Assembly: GCA_910579725.1 (NCBI GenBank)
Contig: CAJTUD010000015.1
Coordinates: 1 to 44,090 of the forward strand
From: an uncultured Oscillospiraceae bacterium
GTDB lineage: Bacteria; Bacillota; Clostridia; Oscillospirales; Oscillospiraceae
Length of the DNA stretch: 44,090 nucleotides
Reading direction: 5' to 3'
Below, piece after piece: positions 15,032 through 23,925 of this stretch; position 1 is the first letter of the stretch; each line of letters starts with the position of its first letter. Under the pieces are notes generated by a model that searched no databases, had not been told where the DNA came from, and worked only from the letters and a program-made list of their open reading frames with translations. The position numbers and the translations under genes are program-made.

Positions 15032-16015
15032 ATGGCATTATTAGAAGTAAAAGATCTGCATACGTTTTTCAAAACGAAAAAAGGAATTGTCAAATCCGTC
15101 AACGGCGTCTCCTATGCCGTAGACAACGGAAAGACCCTGGGCATTGTAGGCGAGTCCGGCTCCGGAAAGAGTGTGTCCGCTATGAGTATTCTTCAGCTGT
15201 TGGATGGCAACGGCTATATTGACAGCGGAGAGATCCTCTTTGACGGGAAGTGCTTGTCCCGCTACAGCATTGAGGAGATGCAGAAAATTCGGGGCAACGA
15301 AATTTCCGTTATCTTTCAGGAACCCATGACCTCCCTGAATCCTGTATTTACCGTGGAAAAGCAACTGATGGAACCGTTCCTCATTCATCAGGGCATGAAG
15401 AAAAGGGAGGCGAAGCAAAAGGTTGTTGAGATCCTGAAGGATGTGAAGATACCTAATCCGGATATCGTGGCCAGGCAATATCCCTTTGAGCTGTCCGGCG
15501 GAATGCGTCAGCGGGTTATGATCGCTATGGCCCTGGCCTGCAAGCCCAAGCTGCTGATTGCCGACGAACCTACTACGGCCTTGGATGTAACCATTCAGGC
15601 ACAGATTCTCAAACTGATGAACGAGCTGAAAAAAGAAAAAGGAACCGCCATCATGTTCATCACCCACGACTTGGGTGTCATCAACCAGATGGCTGACGAT
15701 GTGGCGGTACTTTACTGCGGCCAAGTCATGGAAATGGCCCCGGTGGATGTGATTTTTGACGGCGGTTCTCTCTACCAGCACCCTTATACGGAGGGACTGA
15801 TGCTCTCCATTCCCCGGTTGGATACGCCGGTGAGTACCCGGCTGGAGGTAATTCCCGGCTCGGTTCCCCACCCATTGGATTTGCCCCAGGGATGCAAGTT
15901 CTGCACCCGATGCAAATATGCTACGCAACAGTGCCGCCAGGAAGAACCTAATTACCGGGAGATTGAGCCAGGGCATCTGATCCGATGCCATTACCCCAAA
16001 AAGGAGGCGCGCTGA
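15032..16015 (+). CDS. ABC transporter ATP-binding protein, DppD/OppD type
   Basis: 327 residues, normal length. Walker A GESGSGKS (40-47), Q-loop Q96 in VIFQEPMTSLNP, signature LSGGMRQR (154-161), Walker B LLIADEP (175-180) with D178/E179, D-loop ALDV and H-loop H212. The C-terminal oligopeptide-transporter extension has four cysteines (GCKFCTRC and a later C301), the pattern linked to an iron-sulfur cluster in related proteins. It powers the permease pair above. The start follows AGAGGAGTGGGTT. Its stop TGA overlaps the next ATG (TGATG), so the two ATPases are translated in a coupled way. Confidence 0.94.
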   Translation: MALLEVKDLHTFFKTKKGIVKSVNGVSYAVDNGKTLGIVGESGSGKSVSAMSILQLLDGNGYIDSGEILFDGKCLSRYSIEEMQKIRGNEISVIFQEPMTSLNPVFTVEKQLMEPFLIHQGMKKREAKQKVVEILKDVKIPNPDIVARQYPFELSGGMRQRVMIAMALACKPKLLIADEPTTALDVTIQAQILKLMNELKKEKGTAIMFITHDLGVINQMADDVAVLYCGQVMEMAPVDVIFDGGSLYQHPYTEGLMLSIPRLDTPVSTRLEVIPGSVPHPLDLPQGCKFCTRCKYATQQCRQEEPNYREIEPGHLIRCHYPKKEAR

Positions 16016-17553
16016 TGGACGGAAAAAAAGTACTGATCCGCTCGCTTGCCCTGAAGCAGTATTTCCCTGTCGGGAAGAATCGGTTCTGCAAGGCCAACGA
16101 CGGTATTACCATTGATATCTGTGAAGGCGAAACCTTTGGGCTGGTAGGTGAATCAGGCTGCGGCAAATCCACTTTTGGGCGGACACTTCTTCAGCTCAAC
16201 CGCCAGACGTCCGGAAAGACTCTGTATTATGGTCAAACGCTGTGGGAAGCTGCACCAAAATATGTGGGGAATACCCTGATCAAATATCGCCGGTATCTGG
16301 ACGCCTATCGAAAGTTCCAGTCTGAGGTCAAAAAGACGGAATCCGACTGGCAGGCGGAGACAGACGAAGCAAAAAAGCTGGACAAGCTGGACAAACTCCA
16401 CCGCCAGCAGGCTGAACTGGAGGGAAAGTATTACGATCTGGTCAGTATCGTGGGAGGATTTATCACCGTGGAGGACAACGCTTCCGCCCTGAAACTGATG
16501 CTGGAAGAGTACAAGATCTGCCGGGAGATCCGCGCCATGCTGGAAAAGATTGGAGCAGCAAAAGCCCGGTGTATGGATGCGGACTTTGAGATAAAAGATG
16601 CCGCCGCAGGCGGCAGAACTCCCTCCGCCGCCCAGAAGGTGCAGGCAGACCGGGCCAAAGCCCGGTATGAGCTTCTGATGGAAAAACGGGCAGCTTTGGA
16701 GAAAAAGCTGCAGCGGAAGCAGGAGGAGCTGCGTGCGTTCAAGGAGCCGTATATGAAAGAGGAAGCCTTCCGTACTGCGGAAGAGAGGAGAACGCAGGGC
16801 ATTGATCTGGCGCGGCTGGAGTACAACGAGATGCGCCTGCTCCGCAGTGATTTGCAAATGATTTTTCAGGATCCCTATTCCTCCTTGAATCCCCGCATGA
16901 CGGTGGGCAACATCATCGGTGCAGGAATGAAGACCCATCACTTGTTCATCAAAGAAAACAAACGGATGCAGAACGAAGTTCTGGATGTCATGCGGCGCTG
17001 CGGCCTGGAATCCTACTTCCTCCATCGTTTTCCCCACCAGTTCTCCGGTGGGCAGCGCCAGCGGATCGGTATTGCCAGAAGTCTGGCCGTCCGGCCCAAG
17101 TTTGTGGTCTGCGATGAGGCTGTATCCGCTCTGGATGTATCCATCCAATCCCAGATCATTAACCTGCTTCAGGATCTCAAGGAGCAGCAGAACCTGACCT
17201 ATCTGTTCATTACCCATGATCTCTCTGTGGTGCGTTATGTCAGCGACCGCATTGGTGTAATGTATTTGGGCAACATGGTGGAGCTTGCGCCGGCCCAGGA
17301 GATTTTTGACCGCCCTATGCATCCTTATACTCAGGCCTTGATTGCAGCCATCCCCACGGTGGACAGTCGAGACGGTGAGCTGAAAATTATTGAGGGCGAT
17401 ATTCCCAGCCCTGTGAATCCGCCGGTGGGCTGCAAGTTTCACACACGGTGCGACTACTGCACAGAGATATGCCGCCATGTGATGCCAGAGTGGGAGGAGA
17501 TTTCATCGGGGCACTTTGCCGCATGTCACCATATGCATGAGATCAGCGGCTGA
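16015..17553 (+). CDS. ABC transporter ATP-binding protein, OppF type, with helical insertion
   Basis: 512 residues against about 320-340 normally. Walker A GESGCGKS (45-52), then an insertion from about 78 to 272 rich in Lys, Glu, Ala and Leu (for example KKLDKLDKLHRQQAELEGK and KRAALEKKLQRKQEELR), predicted as long helices or coiled coil, with a central less charged part (IVGGFITVEDNAS). The domain then resumes normally: Q-loop FQDP (284-287), signature FSGGQRQR (343-350), Walker B VVCDE, H401, and the cysteine-containing C-terminal extension. All catalytic motifs are intact. The start overlaps the previous stop and has AAGGAGG in front; an earlier in-frame start lies inside the oppD-like gene. 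Confidence 0.93.
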   Translation: MDGKKVLIRSLALKQYFPVGKNRFCKANDGITIDICEGETFGLVGESGCGKSTFGRTLLQLNRQTSGKTLYYGQTLWEAAPKYVGNTLIKYRRYLDAYRKFQSEVKKTESDWQAETDEAKKLDKLDKLHRQQAELEGKYYDLVSIVGGFITVEDNASALKLMLEEYKICREIRAMLEKIGAAKARCMDADFEIKDAAAGGRTPSAAQKVQADRAKARYELLMEKRAALEKKLQRKQEELRAFKEPYMKEEAFRTAEERRTQGIDLARLEYNEMRLLRSDLQMIFQDPYSSLNPRMTVGNIIGAGMKTHHLFIKENKRMQNEVLDVMRRCGLESYFLHRFPHQFSGGQRQRIGIARSLAVRPKFVVCDEAVSALDVSIQSQIINLLQDLKEQQNLTYLFITHDLSVVRYVSDRIGVMYLGNMVELAPAQEIFDRPMHPYTQALIAAIPTVDSRDGELKIIEGDIPSPVNPPVGCKFHTRCDYCTEICRHVMPEWEEISSGHFAACHHMHEISG

Positions 17554-17574
17554 AGCCCGGAAAGGAGGCACTGT

Positions 17575-17799
17575 ATGTCCCAGCAGAATTTTGCGGAAGA
17601 GTACCCCGCCGCTGGCGAGCAGGCGGCGCAGGAGTCTACCGAGCTGACTCCTGTGAAATCTGAGCGCACAATCCGGGATGAGCTGGAGAAGGGGGATATC
17701 CTTGCTGTGGTCCTTTCCGGGGTGGTGATGTTTGTTCTGCCGGTTATGGGCGTCATGGCCCTGGCCTGCATGATTGCTTATTTCGTTTTTGCACAGTGA
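17575..17799 (+). CDS. 74-residue single-helix membrane protein in the transporter operon
   Basis: Not recognised. The first 40 residues are polar and acidic, rich in Glu, Gln and Ala (EEYPAAGEQAAQESTEL), then SERTIRDELEKGD leads into a hydrophobic C-terminal stretch (about 43-72) long enough for one or a tight pair of helices. A strong site (AAAGGAGG) lies 7 bases upstream. The gene lies 21 bases after the oppF-like gene and 9 bases before the peptidase gene, so it is almost certainly co-transcribed. It may be a small accessory subunit of the enlarged transporter; this is inferred only from position and topology. Confidence 0.75.
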   Translation: MSQQNFAEEYPAAGEQAAQESTELTPVKSERTIRDELEKGDILAVVLSGVVMFVLPVMGVMALACMIAYFVFAQ

Positions 17800-17808
17800 G
17801 GAGCTGAT

Positions 17809-19191
17809 ATGGACACAATTGATACTCTGATTGAATCTTATCGGGACGATATGGTTGCCGCCCTGCAGGAGCTGGTCCGTATCCCCAGCGTCCGGGGAGA
17901 GCCGCAGCCGGGCGCACCCTTTGGCCCCGGCCCCGCTGCTTGCCTGCACAAAGCGCTGGAGATGGCGGAGGACTTCGGTCTGAAGACCACCAACGTGGAT
18001 AACTACGCTGGCCATGCGGAACTGGGGCAGGGAGAGCAGACCATGGGGGTTCTGGTGCACTTGGATGTGGTGCCTGTGGGAGAAAACTGGACGATGCCCC
18101 CCTTTGAGGCCATTGTAAAGGACGGCCGGATTTGGGGGCGGGGGGCTTGCGACAACAAGGCTGCCTGTGTAGAGACATTTTTTGCCCTCAAGGCTCTCCT
18201 GGCTGTGGGAACCCAGTGGAAGAAAAAGGTTCGGATCATTTTCGGCTGTGATGAAGAGAGTCGGTGGGAGGACATGAAGTACTACAAGTCCCGGGTGAAG
18301 ATGCCAGACTTCGGCTACGTGCCAGACGGCAGTTTTCCCCTGACCAATGCGGAGAAGGGAATCCTGCACTTTGAATTGCGCATTCCAGCCAGCGGGGACG
18401 ACAACCGGATTACCGCACTCCACGGCGGAGAGCGGCCCAATGTGGTGCTGGCCCGACTGACTATGGAAATGGAAGGACTGCTGGACCCATGGCCGGAGCA
18501 GAAGTATATCTCTCTGCACTCCGACGGCCTGCGTACTGTTCTGGTCAGTGAAGGTACAGCCGCCCATGCATCATCCCCAGAACAGGGGCGAAACGCAGGG
18601 ACTCGGCTGTGTGCCTTTCTGCGTCAGAAGGGCTGGCAGGGCAACCTGGTCAGCGCCGTGTGCGGCTTGTTTTCTGACCTGGACGGCAGAGGCGTTGGCA
18701 TCCAATGTGCTGACGAGGTTTCCGGTTCCCTGACTGTGAATCTGGGGGCGCTCCATAAGGAAGGAGACGGTTTTACCGCTATTGTGGACATCCGCTATCC
18801 TGTAACAACCGATTACGGATGGTTGTATGAAACGCTGGAGAAGAAAGCAGCAGAGTACGGTGGAACTATCCGGATTATGGATCACAAGCCGCCTCTGTAT
18901 CTGTCTGCGGATCACCCTGTTGTGAGCACTCTCCTGAGGGTATACGAGCAAGTCACAGGCCTCCGCGGAGAGGCCGAGTCCACCGGCGGCGGCACCTATG
19001 CCCGGGCTATGGATAACGCAGTGGCTTACGGTCCTGGTTTCCGTGACCCGCAGGTGGATCATCATGCCCATAATGCCGATGAATTTGTGGGTATCGATGA
19101 GATGGTCCGGGCCTGCAAGGTCTATGCCCACACAATTCTGGCGCTTCAGGATGTATCTACTCCAGCATCCGGCGCGGATACCGTACACTGA
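17809..19191 (+). CDS. M20-family metallopeptidase (PepV/Xaa-His dipeptidase-like)
   Basis: 460 residues. Di-zinc site motifs: HLDVVPVG with H84 and D86, D115 in GRGACDNKA, E149/E150 in GCDEES, D173 in PDGSFPL, and a C-terminal histidine in HHAHNADEF. The long form with NAEKG after PDGSFP matches PepV dipeptidases rather than short M20 amidases. The usual DxKG after the bridging aspartate reads DNKA here, a minor deviation. It would hydrolyse an imported dipeptide-like or N-acyl substrate in the cytoplasm. A GAGGAG site precedes the start. Its position after the ABC transporter suggests the imported molecule has an amide bond. Confidence 0.9.
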   Translation: MDTIDTLIESYRDDMVAALQELVRIPSVRGEPQPGAPFGPGPAACLHKALEMAEDFGLKTTNVDNYAGHAELGQGEQTMGVLVHLDVVPVGENWTMPPFEAIVKDGRIWGRGACDNKAACVETFFALKALLAVGTQWKKKVRIIFGCDEESRWEDMKYYKSRVKMPDFGYVPDGSFPLTNAEKGILHFELRIPASGDDNRITALHGGERPNVVLARLTMEMEGLLDPWPEQKYISLHSDGLRTVLVSEGTAAHASSPEQGRNAGTRLCAFLRQKGWQGNLVSAVCGLFSDLDGRGVGIQCADEVSGSLTVNLGALHKEGDGFTAIVDIRYPVTTDYGWLYETLEKKAAEYGGTIRIMDHKPPLYLSADHPVVSTLLRVYEQVTGLRGEAESTGGGTYARAMDNAVAYGPGFRDPQVDHHAHNADEFVGIDEMVRACKVYAHTILALQDVSTPASGADTVH

Positions 19192-19216
19192 GAAAACAGA
19201 TTGAGGACGAGAATGT

Positions 19217-20362
19217 ATGCTGCAAATCATCAATGCCCGTATCATGCCGATGCGGGGGGAGACGCTGGAAAACGGACAACTTCTGATTGACGGCGGAAAA
19301 ATAAAGGTGGTCGGCACGCGGATGGCCACACCTGCCGGTACAGAGGTGCTGGATGCCGGAGGCCGGTTGGTAACACCGGGGCTGGTGGACGCGCACTGCC
19401 ATATCGGTGTGGAGAATTCCTGTATTTCCGGCGCCATGGGCCGGGATTGCAATGAATGCTCAGATCCGGCCACGCCTCAGGTTCGAGCCATAGATTCCAT
19501 TTATCCCCAAGACAGCAGCCTCCGGGAAGCGCTGGCCGCCGGGGTAACAACTGCGGTTACAGGCCCTGGCAGCGGAAATGTTATTGGCGGCACCTTTGCT
19601 GCTGTTAAGCTGCATGGAATGCGGGTGGATGACATGGTTATCCGGCAGTCTGTGGCTATGAAGGTAGCTTTCGGCGAAAATCCCAAAAATGTATATGGTA
19701 TGAAAGGCAATCTCCCTATGACCCGCATGGGTACGGCCTCCATCCTGCGAGAATATCTGGGGAAAGCAAGGCGGTACATGGAAGACATGGAAGCGGGGCG
19801 TCATCCTGCTTATGACATAAAGTTGGAAGCGTTAGTGCCTGTGCTGAATGGAGAGATTCCTCTGAAAGCTCACTGCCACCGGGCGGATGACATTTTTACA
19901 GCCATCCGCATTGCCCGGGAGTTTGGGGTGAAAATCACGCTGGATCATTGTACCGACGGCAGCCTCATTGCCGGGGAACTTGCCAGAGAAGGACTGCCTG
20001 CCATCATTGGTCCTTCCTTTAACCGGAAGAGCAAGCAGGAAGTTGCGAACAAATGCTTCGGCACTACTGCAAAGCTGTACGAAGCAGGAGTGAAGATTGC
20101 CATTATGACGGATGCGCCGGAGACGCCGCTGGAATATCTGCCTTTATGCGCGGGACTGGCTGTAAAGGCAGGGCTGCCTGAGCAGGCTGCCTGGGAGGCA
20201 ATTACCATCAATGCTGCCGAAATCACCGGCATCGCAAACCGGGTAGGCAGCCTGGAGGTTGGGAAGGATGCGGATATCGTGATCTGGAATGGGAATCCCC
20301 TCCGGAATATTCAGGCATGCCCTGAAAAGGTGCTGGTCAATGGAGAGGTTGTTGTTGGGTAG
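19217..20362 (+). CDS. Amidohydrolase (imidazolonepropionase-related)
   Basis: 381-residue metal-dependent hydrolase of the amidohydrolase superfamily. The N-terminal beta domain holds DGGKIKVVG. The metal ligands are D-A-H60-C-H62, then H219 and H221 (KAHCHRADD), H244 (TLDHCTDG) and D299 (IMTDAPE). The C-terminal region has GSLEVGKDADIVIW, typical of imidazolonepropionase-like enzymes and isoaspartyl/Xaa-Pro hydrolase relatives. It probably opens a cyclic amide or cuts an amide bond; the substrate is unknown. The ribosome site is weak (GAGGACGAG). The next gene, the MFS permease, starts 2 bases after the stop. Confidence 0.88.
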   Translation: MLQIINARIMPMRGETLENGQLLIDGGKIKVVGTRMATPAGTEVLDAGGRLVTPGLVDAHCHIGVENSCISGAMGRDCNECSDPATPQVRAIDSIYPQDSSLREALAAGVTTAVTGPGSGNVIGGTFAAVKLHGMRVDDMVIRQSVAMKVAFGENPKNVYGMKGNLPMTRMGTASILREYLGKARRYMEDMEAGRHPAYDIKLEALVPVLNGEIPLKAHCHRADDIFTAIRIAREFGVKITLDHCTDGSLIAGELAREGLPAIIGPSFNRKSKQEVANKCFGTTAKLYEAGVKIAIMTDAPETPLEYLPLCAGLAVKAGLPEQAAWEAITINAAEITGIANRVGSLEVGKDADIVIWNGNPLRNIQACPEKVLVNGEVVVG

Positions 20363-20364
20363 CT

Positions 20365-21597
20365 ATGATGAAAAAACAGACAAAAAAGCTCCTTTATATC
20401 AATTACCTCACTGTGCTGTTCACGTTGGTCTACGGCATGAAGACGCTGGATGGCAGCTGCGTGACCTATCTCTCAGAGGAGCTGATGACGGCCCTGCACT
20501 GTACCACGGCGCAGTACTCGTCCCTCAGCTCTATCTATTATCTGTCTTACAGCATCTCCTGCATGGCTGTGGGGATACTGACCAGCCGAGTGTCCAGACG
20601 AAAAATTTTAATTGCGCCCATGACGCTGATCACCGGGATCATTTCCTTGGCCACATCCCAGGTCAGCACTTATGCTGGATTGGTTCTCTGCCGTTTTTTC
20701 ACCGGGTTCTTTCAGGGCGGATCCTTTTCCCTGATGCTGGCTATTCTTTCCAAAAACCTGGTGGCAAACGACTATGGCAAGCGTAATGGCACTATCAACC
20801 TTGGTTCCTCCGTTATTTCCACCCTGATCGGCCCGGTACTGTTTTCTTATATGGCGCTGCACCACGACTGGAACACCGCCTATTACATCACAGGCCCTGC
20901 TATCATTGTCATGTCTGCCATCATGTTCCTGACGGTAGGCGAGGTGGAAATTGAAATTCAGCAGAAAACTTCAGAGGAAAGTCCCTGGCAGAGAACCTTT
21001 CACGAGTGCATACATAGCCGCGTATTCATGATGTGTCTGTGCATTGGTATTCTGGAAACGGTTTCCAATCTGAGTATTGGTGTATTTGCGCCCCTGTACT
21101 ATACAGACATCATGGGCTACAGTACTATGACCAAGGCGGCATTTCTGTCGGCGAAGGGACTATGTAATTTGCCGGTCATGCTGGTGGTGCCCTGGCTGGC
21201 TGACCGGCTTCCGGTGCGCAAGGTGATGATCGGAACGTTCATTCTGGCGCTGACTGCGCCTCTGGCTACGTTCCTGCTCCCCGGAAGCACGTTCAGTGCA
21301 GTAATCCTAGCCGTATTTGGTTCCGCAGGCGGTGCAACGGTCAGTCTGTTCACGTATATGATCCCCCGGTATGCGCTGCCGGAACGTCTTCACGGGATTG
21401 CCAACGGGGTCATTCTGGGTGTTTCTTGTCTTATCGGCGGCACACTCGCGCCAGCAGTCCTTGGGATGCTGGTGGAATCCGGTTGGCCCATATCCTGGGC
21501 GTTGGGTTTCTGCGCTTGTACATACATATTGTGTATCGCGTTGTCTCTGTTCCTACGGGTGAATCCCTACAATCCGGCTGCGGATAAGGTACAGTAA
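20365..21597 (+). CDS. Major facilitator superfamily transporter
   Basis: 410 residues with about 12 hydrophobic helices. The loop after helix 2 contains SRVSRRKILI, a variant of the MFS A motif, and after helix 8 comes WLADRLPVRKVMIG, the repeated version. The RFFTGFFQGG segment in helix 4 fits the family of organic-anion or sugar-acid permeases. It may import a related substrate or export a product. Two adjacent ATGs (20365 and 20368) are possible; GAGAGG upstream overlaps the end of the amidohydrolase gene. It is part of the same operon, and 68 bases without an obvious terminator follow. Confidence 0.88.
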   Translation: MMKKQTKKLLYINYLTVLFTLVYGMKTLDGSCVTYLSEELMTALHCTTAQYSSLSSIYYLSYSISCMAVGILTSRVSRRKILIAPMTLITGIISLATSQVSTYAGLVLCRFFTGFFQGGSFSLMLAILSKNLVANDYGKRNGTINLGSSVISTLIGPVLFSYMALHHDWNTAYYITGPAIIVMSAIMFLTVGEVEIEIQQKTSEESPWQRTFHECIHSRVFMMCLCIGILETVSNLSIGVFAPLYYTDIMGYSTMTKAAFLSAKGLCNLPVMLVVPWLADRLPVRKVMIGTFILALTAPLATFLLPGSTFSAVILAVFGSAGGATVSLFTYMIPRYALPERLHGIANGVILGVSCLIGGTLAPAVLGMLVESGWPISWALGFCACTYILCIALSLFLRVNPYNPAADKVQ

Positions 21598-21665
21598 GCA
21601 CAGTTCTGGTTATCAATTCATTTAACATTAACATGCTATGAGCATGCGGGAGGAGTACTGACAAT

Positions 21666-22682
21666 ATGAAAGCGATTTATATGCCGGAGCCTTGGCAGAT
21701 TGGAATAAAAGAGATTCAGCAGCGTCCTCTGGAGTCTGGCGAAGCCCTTATCAAAATTCGATCCGCCGGGATCTGTGGCAGTGATATCAATGCCTTTCGC
21801 GGAACCAATGGACTGGTATCGTATCCCCGTGTGATCGGACACGAGCTGGCTGGAGAAATCCTCTCCGTCCCGGAAAACAATCCCAAGGGACTGAAACCCG
21901 GTGACCGTGTGACCGTGGACCCCTATCTGTACTGCGGGCACTGCTACCCCTGCTCCATCGGGCGAACCAATTGCTGCAACGACCTGCGGGTTCTGGGCGT
22001 TCACGTGGACGGCGGCATGGCGGAGACCTTCGCGCATCCGGCAAATATGCTGGTCAAAGTGCCCGATGATATGCCTTGGGATATCATTCCCCTGGCGGAG
22101 CCTCTGACCATCGCGCTCCATGGACTGCACCGGCTTCAGCTGAAAAGCGGAGAACATCTGGCCATCAGCGGTGCAGGTCCCATCGGCCTGCTGGCCGCCA
22201 TGACAGCGCTTCACTACGGAGCGGAACCGATTCTCATTGACCTGGTGGAGGAGCGCCTGAATTTTGCCCGGGCGCTAGGTATTCGTCATGTTATCAACCT
22301 GAAGACAGACAACCTGCTGGAGAAAATCGGCGGGTATACCAGCGGCCGGATGTGTGAGTGTGTCATGGAGGCCTCCGGTGCCAGTTCCGCCATCCGCTCC
22401 GCGCTGGATATCGTGTGCCATGCGGGCCGGATCATCCTCACTGGCTGGCCCACCCGGGAGACGCCCATTCCGACAGATTTGATTACTCGAAAGGAAATTG
22501 ACATTCGCGGCGCCCGCACAAGCGCGGGAGAATTCGAGGAGGCAGTAGATTTAATCTATCACCACAAAGTTGACGTACGAAAGATTCTCTCCAAGGTAAT
22601 TTCCATGGATGAAGCTCCCGATATGCTTCGTGATATCGAGAAGCATCCGGGAAATTATCTGAAAGTCAACATCCTGTTCTAA
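21666..22682 (+). CDS. Zinc-dependent alcohol dehydrogenase (L-idonate/galactonate 5-dehydrogenase-like)
   Basis: 338-residue medium-chain dehydrogenase. Catalytic zinc: C37 (GICGSD), H59/E60 (GHE) and E145 (LAEPL). Structural zinc: C90, C93, C96 and C104. The nucleotide-binding motif is GAGPIG (169-174), with an acidic residue after the next strand (LIDLVEE) suggesting NAD. Relatives oxidise polyols or aldonic acids at C5, which fits the SDR and hydroxyacid dehydrogenase in this cluster. The ATG follows GGGAGGAG. A GC-rich hairpin separates it from the next gene. Confidence 0.9.
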   Translation: MKAIYMPEPWQIGIKEIQQRPLESGEALIKIRSAGICGSDINAFRGTNGLVSYPRVIGHELAGEILSVPENNPKGLKPGDRVTVDPYLYCGHCYPCSIGRTNCCNDLRVLGVHVDGGMAETFAHPANMLVKVPDDMPWDIIPLAEPLTIALHGLHRLQLKSGEHLAISGAGPIGLLAAMTALHYGAEPILIDLVEERLNFARALGIRHVINLKTDNLLEKIGGYTSGRMCECVMEASGASSAIRSALDIVCHAGRIILTGWPTRETPIPTDLITRKEIDIRGARTSAGEFEEAVDLIYHHKVDVRKILSKVISMDEAPDMLRDIEKHPGNYLKVNILF

Positions 22683-22711
22683 TAGGATGGGGCACAAAGA
22701 AGTCAGCGGCA

Positions 22712-22743
22712 GCCGCGGGAGAGAGCACTCGCTCTCCCGCGGC
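22712..22743 (+). terminator. GC-rich hairpin without T-run between dehydrogenase genes
   Basis: GCCGCGGGAGAG (22712-22723) pairs with CTCTCCCGCGGC (22732-22743). It is followed by AGAAAGGGAGC, the next ribosome binding site, not by T residues, so it is more likely an mRNA processing or stability element, or a weak terminator. Confidence 0.5.
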
Positions 22744-22763
22744 AGAAAGGGAGCGGCACAATA

Positions 22764-23726
22764 ATGAAAAGACTTGTTTCTGTTTTTTACAGGGATTTTG
22801 CGGAAATCCAGCAGTTGAATGACCAGGCCAGGAAGTACGCGCTGTCCAAGGGAATTGAGTATGAGTGGATTAAAATCCATCCCTTTGATCAGGAGAAGAT
22901 CATCGCGGCACTTGCGGATGCAGATGCGGGATTGATTGATTGCGAAGTCTACGACAAGAAAATTTTTTCCCGGATTAATCAGAGAAACCATCTCCTGATC
23001 CGTTACGGTGTCGGCTATGATGCAGTAAATCTGGAGGATGCCAAAGCCTATGGCATAAAGGTGGCCCGCACGCAAGGAGCCAATGCAACCGGTGTAGCTG
23101 AAATGGCGCTGGCCATGATCCTGGCTTTGAAACGGGATATTCTGCACGCCCATATTCAAAACGGTCAGTGGAATCCCGGCTGTATCGGCCACGAGGTCAC
23201 TGGCTCCACGGTAGGTATTTTAGGATTTGGCGCGGTAGGCAGAACGCTGGCAAGACTGCTGAGCGGCTTTGACTGCAAGATTCTGGCGTACGATACTTAT
23301 CAGGATCACGCTGCGGCGGAGATGCTGGGTGTAACCTTTGCGGATCCGGAGACAATTTTCCGGCAGGCAGACGCAATCAGCGTCCACTTGGCACTGAATG
23401 CGGATACAGACCGGATGATTAACCAGAAGCTGCTGGGATTGATGAAACCAACTGCTGTAATTATTAATACTGCCCGGGGCGGTTTGGTCAACGACGAAGA
23501 TCTGCTTTCGGCACTGAAGGAGGAACGGATCTCCGGGGCAGGGCTGGATGTCTTTTCCTCCGAACCGCTTCCTCCGCAGAGTGAGTATCATCAGATGAAG
23601 AATGTGATCCTGACATCTCATATTGCCAGCTCAACGATGGAATCCTTTGGGAATATTTATACAGCTGCTATTGATATTGCTGCCAATGTATTTGAGGGCC
23701 GGGAAGATCCCAGAATTCTGGGTTGA
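22764..23726 (+). CDS. D-2-hydroxyacid dehydrogenase
   Basis: 320 residues, phosphoglycerate dehydrogenase-like fold. Nucleotide-binding GFGAVG (154-159), the substrate segment YGVGYDAVN (81-89), R238 in NTARGG, E267 in SSEPLP and H286 in SHIASST form the usual Arg-Glu-His catalytic set. It would interconvert a 2-keto acid and a D-2-hydroxy acid with NAD(H). It is the last gene of the plus-strand cluster, after the zinc dehydrogenase; a strong terminator follows at 23873. AAAGGGAG lies 12 bases before the ATG. Confidence 0.9.
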   Translation: MKRLVSVFYRDFAEIQQLNDQARKYALSKGIEYEWIKIHPFDQEKIIAALADADAGLIDCEVYDKKIFSRINQRNHLLIRYGVGYDAVNLEDAKAYGIKVARTQGANATGVAEMALAMILALKRDILHAHIQNGQWNPGCIGHEVTGSTVGILGFGAVGRTLARLLSGFDCKILAYDTYQDHAAAEMLGVTFADPETIFRQADAISVHLALNADTDRMINQKLLGLMKPTAVIINTARGGLVNDEDLLSALKEERISGAGLDVFSSEPLPPQSEYHQMKNVILTSHIASSTMESFGNIYTAAIDIAANVFEGREDPRILG

Positions 23727-23872
23727 TAACGTATTCAGAAAAACCGCCTCAAAGACAAAAAGTATTGTTGTGGATTAGAAGACAGCCTGACGCACAGCAG
23801 CCCCACAGGAAACAGACGCTAAAACAAAAATTCAAAAAATCATACCTATAAACTGGTTGTGTCAGTATCGGG

Positions 23873-23908
23873 AAGAGCTCCCTCCGGCCTGGGCCGGAGG
23901 GAGCTCTT
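23873..23908. terminator. Strong bidirectional terminator between convergent genes
   Basis: A 15-bp perfect stem: AAGAGCTCCCTCCGG (23873-23887) with CCGGAGGGAGCTCTT (23894-23908), 6-nt loop and A/T-rich ends on both sides. It serves the hydroxyacid dehydrogenase gene and the convergent pheT. Confidence 0.85.
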
Positions 23909-23925
23909 TGTACTCTGTATGGGAT

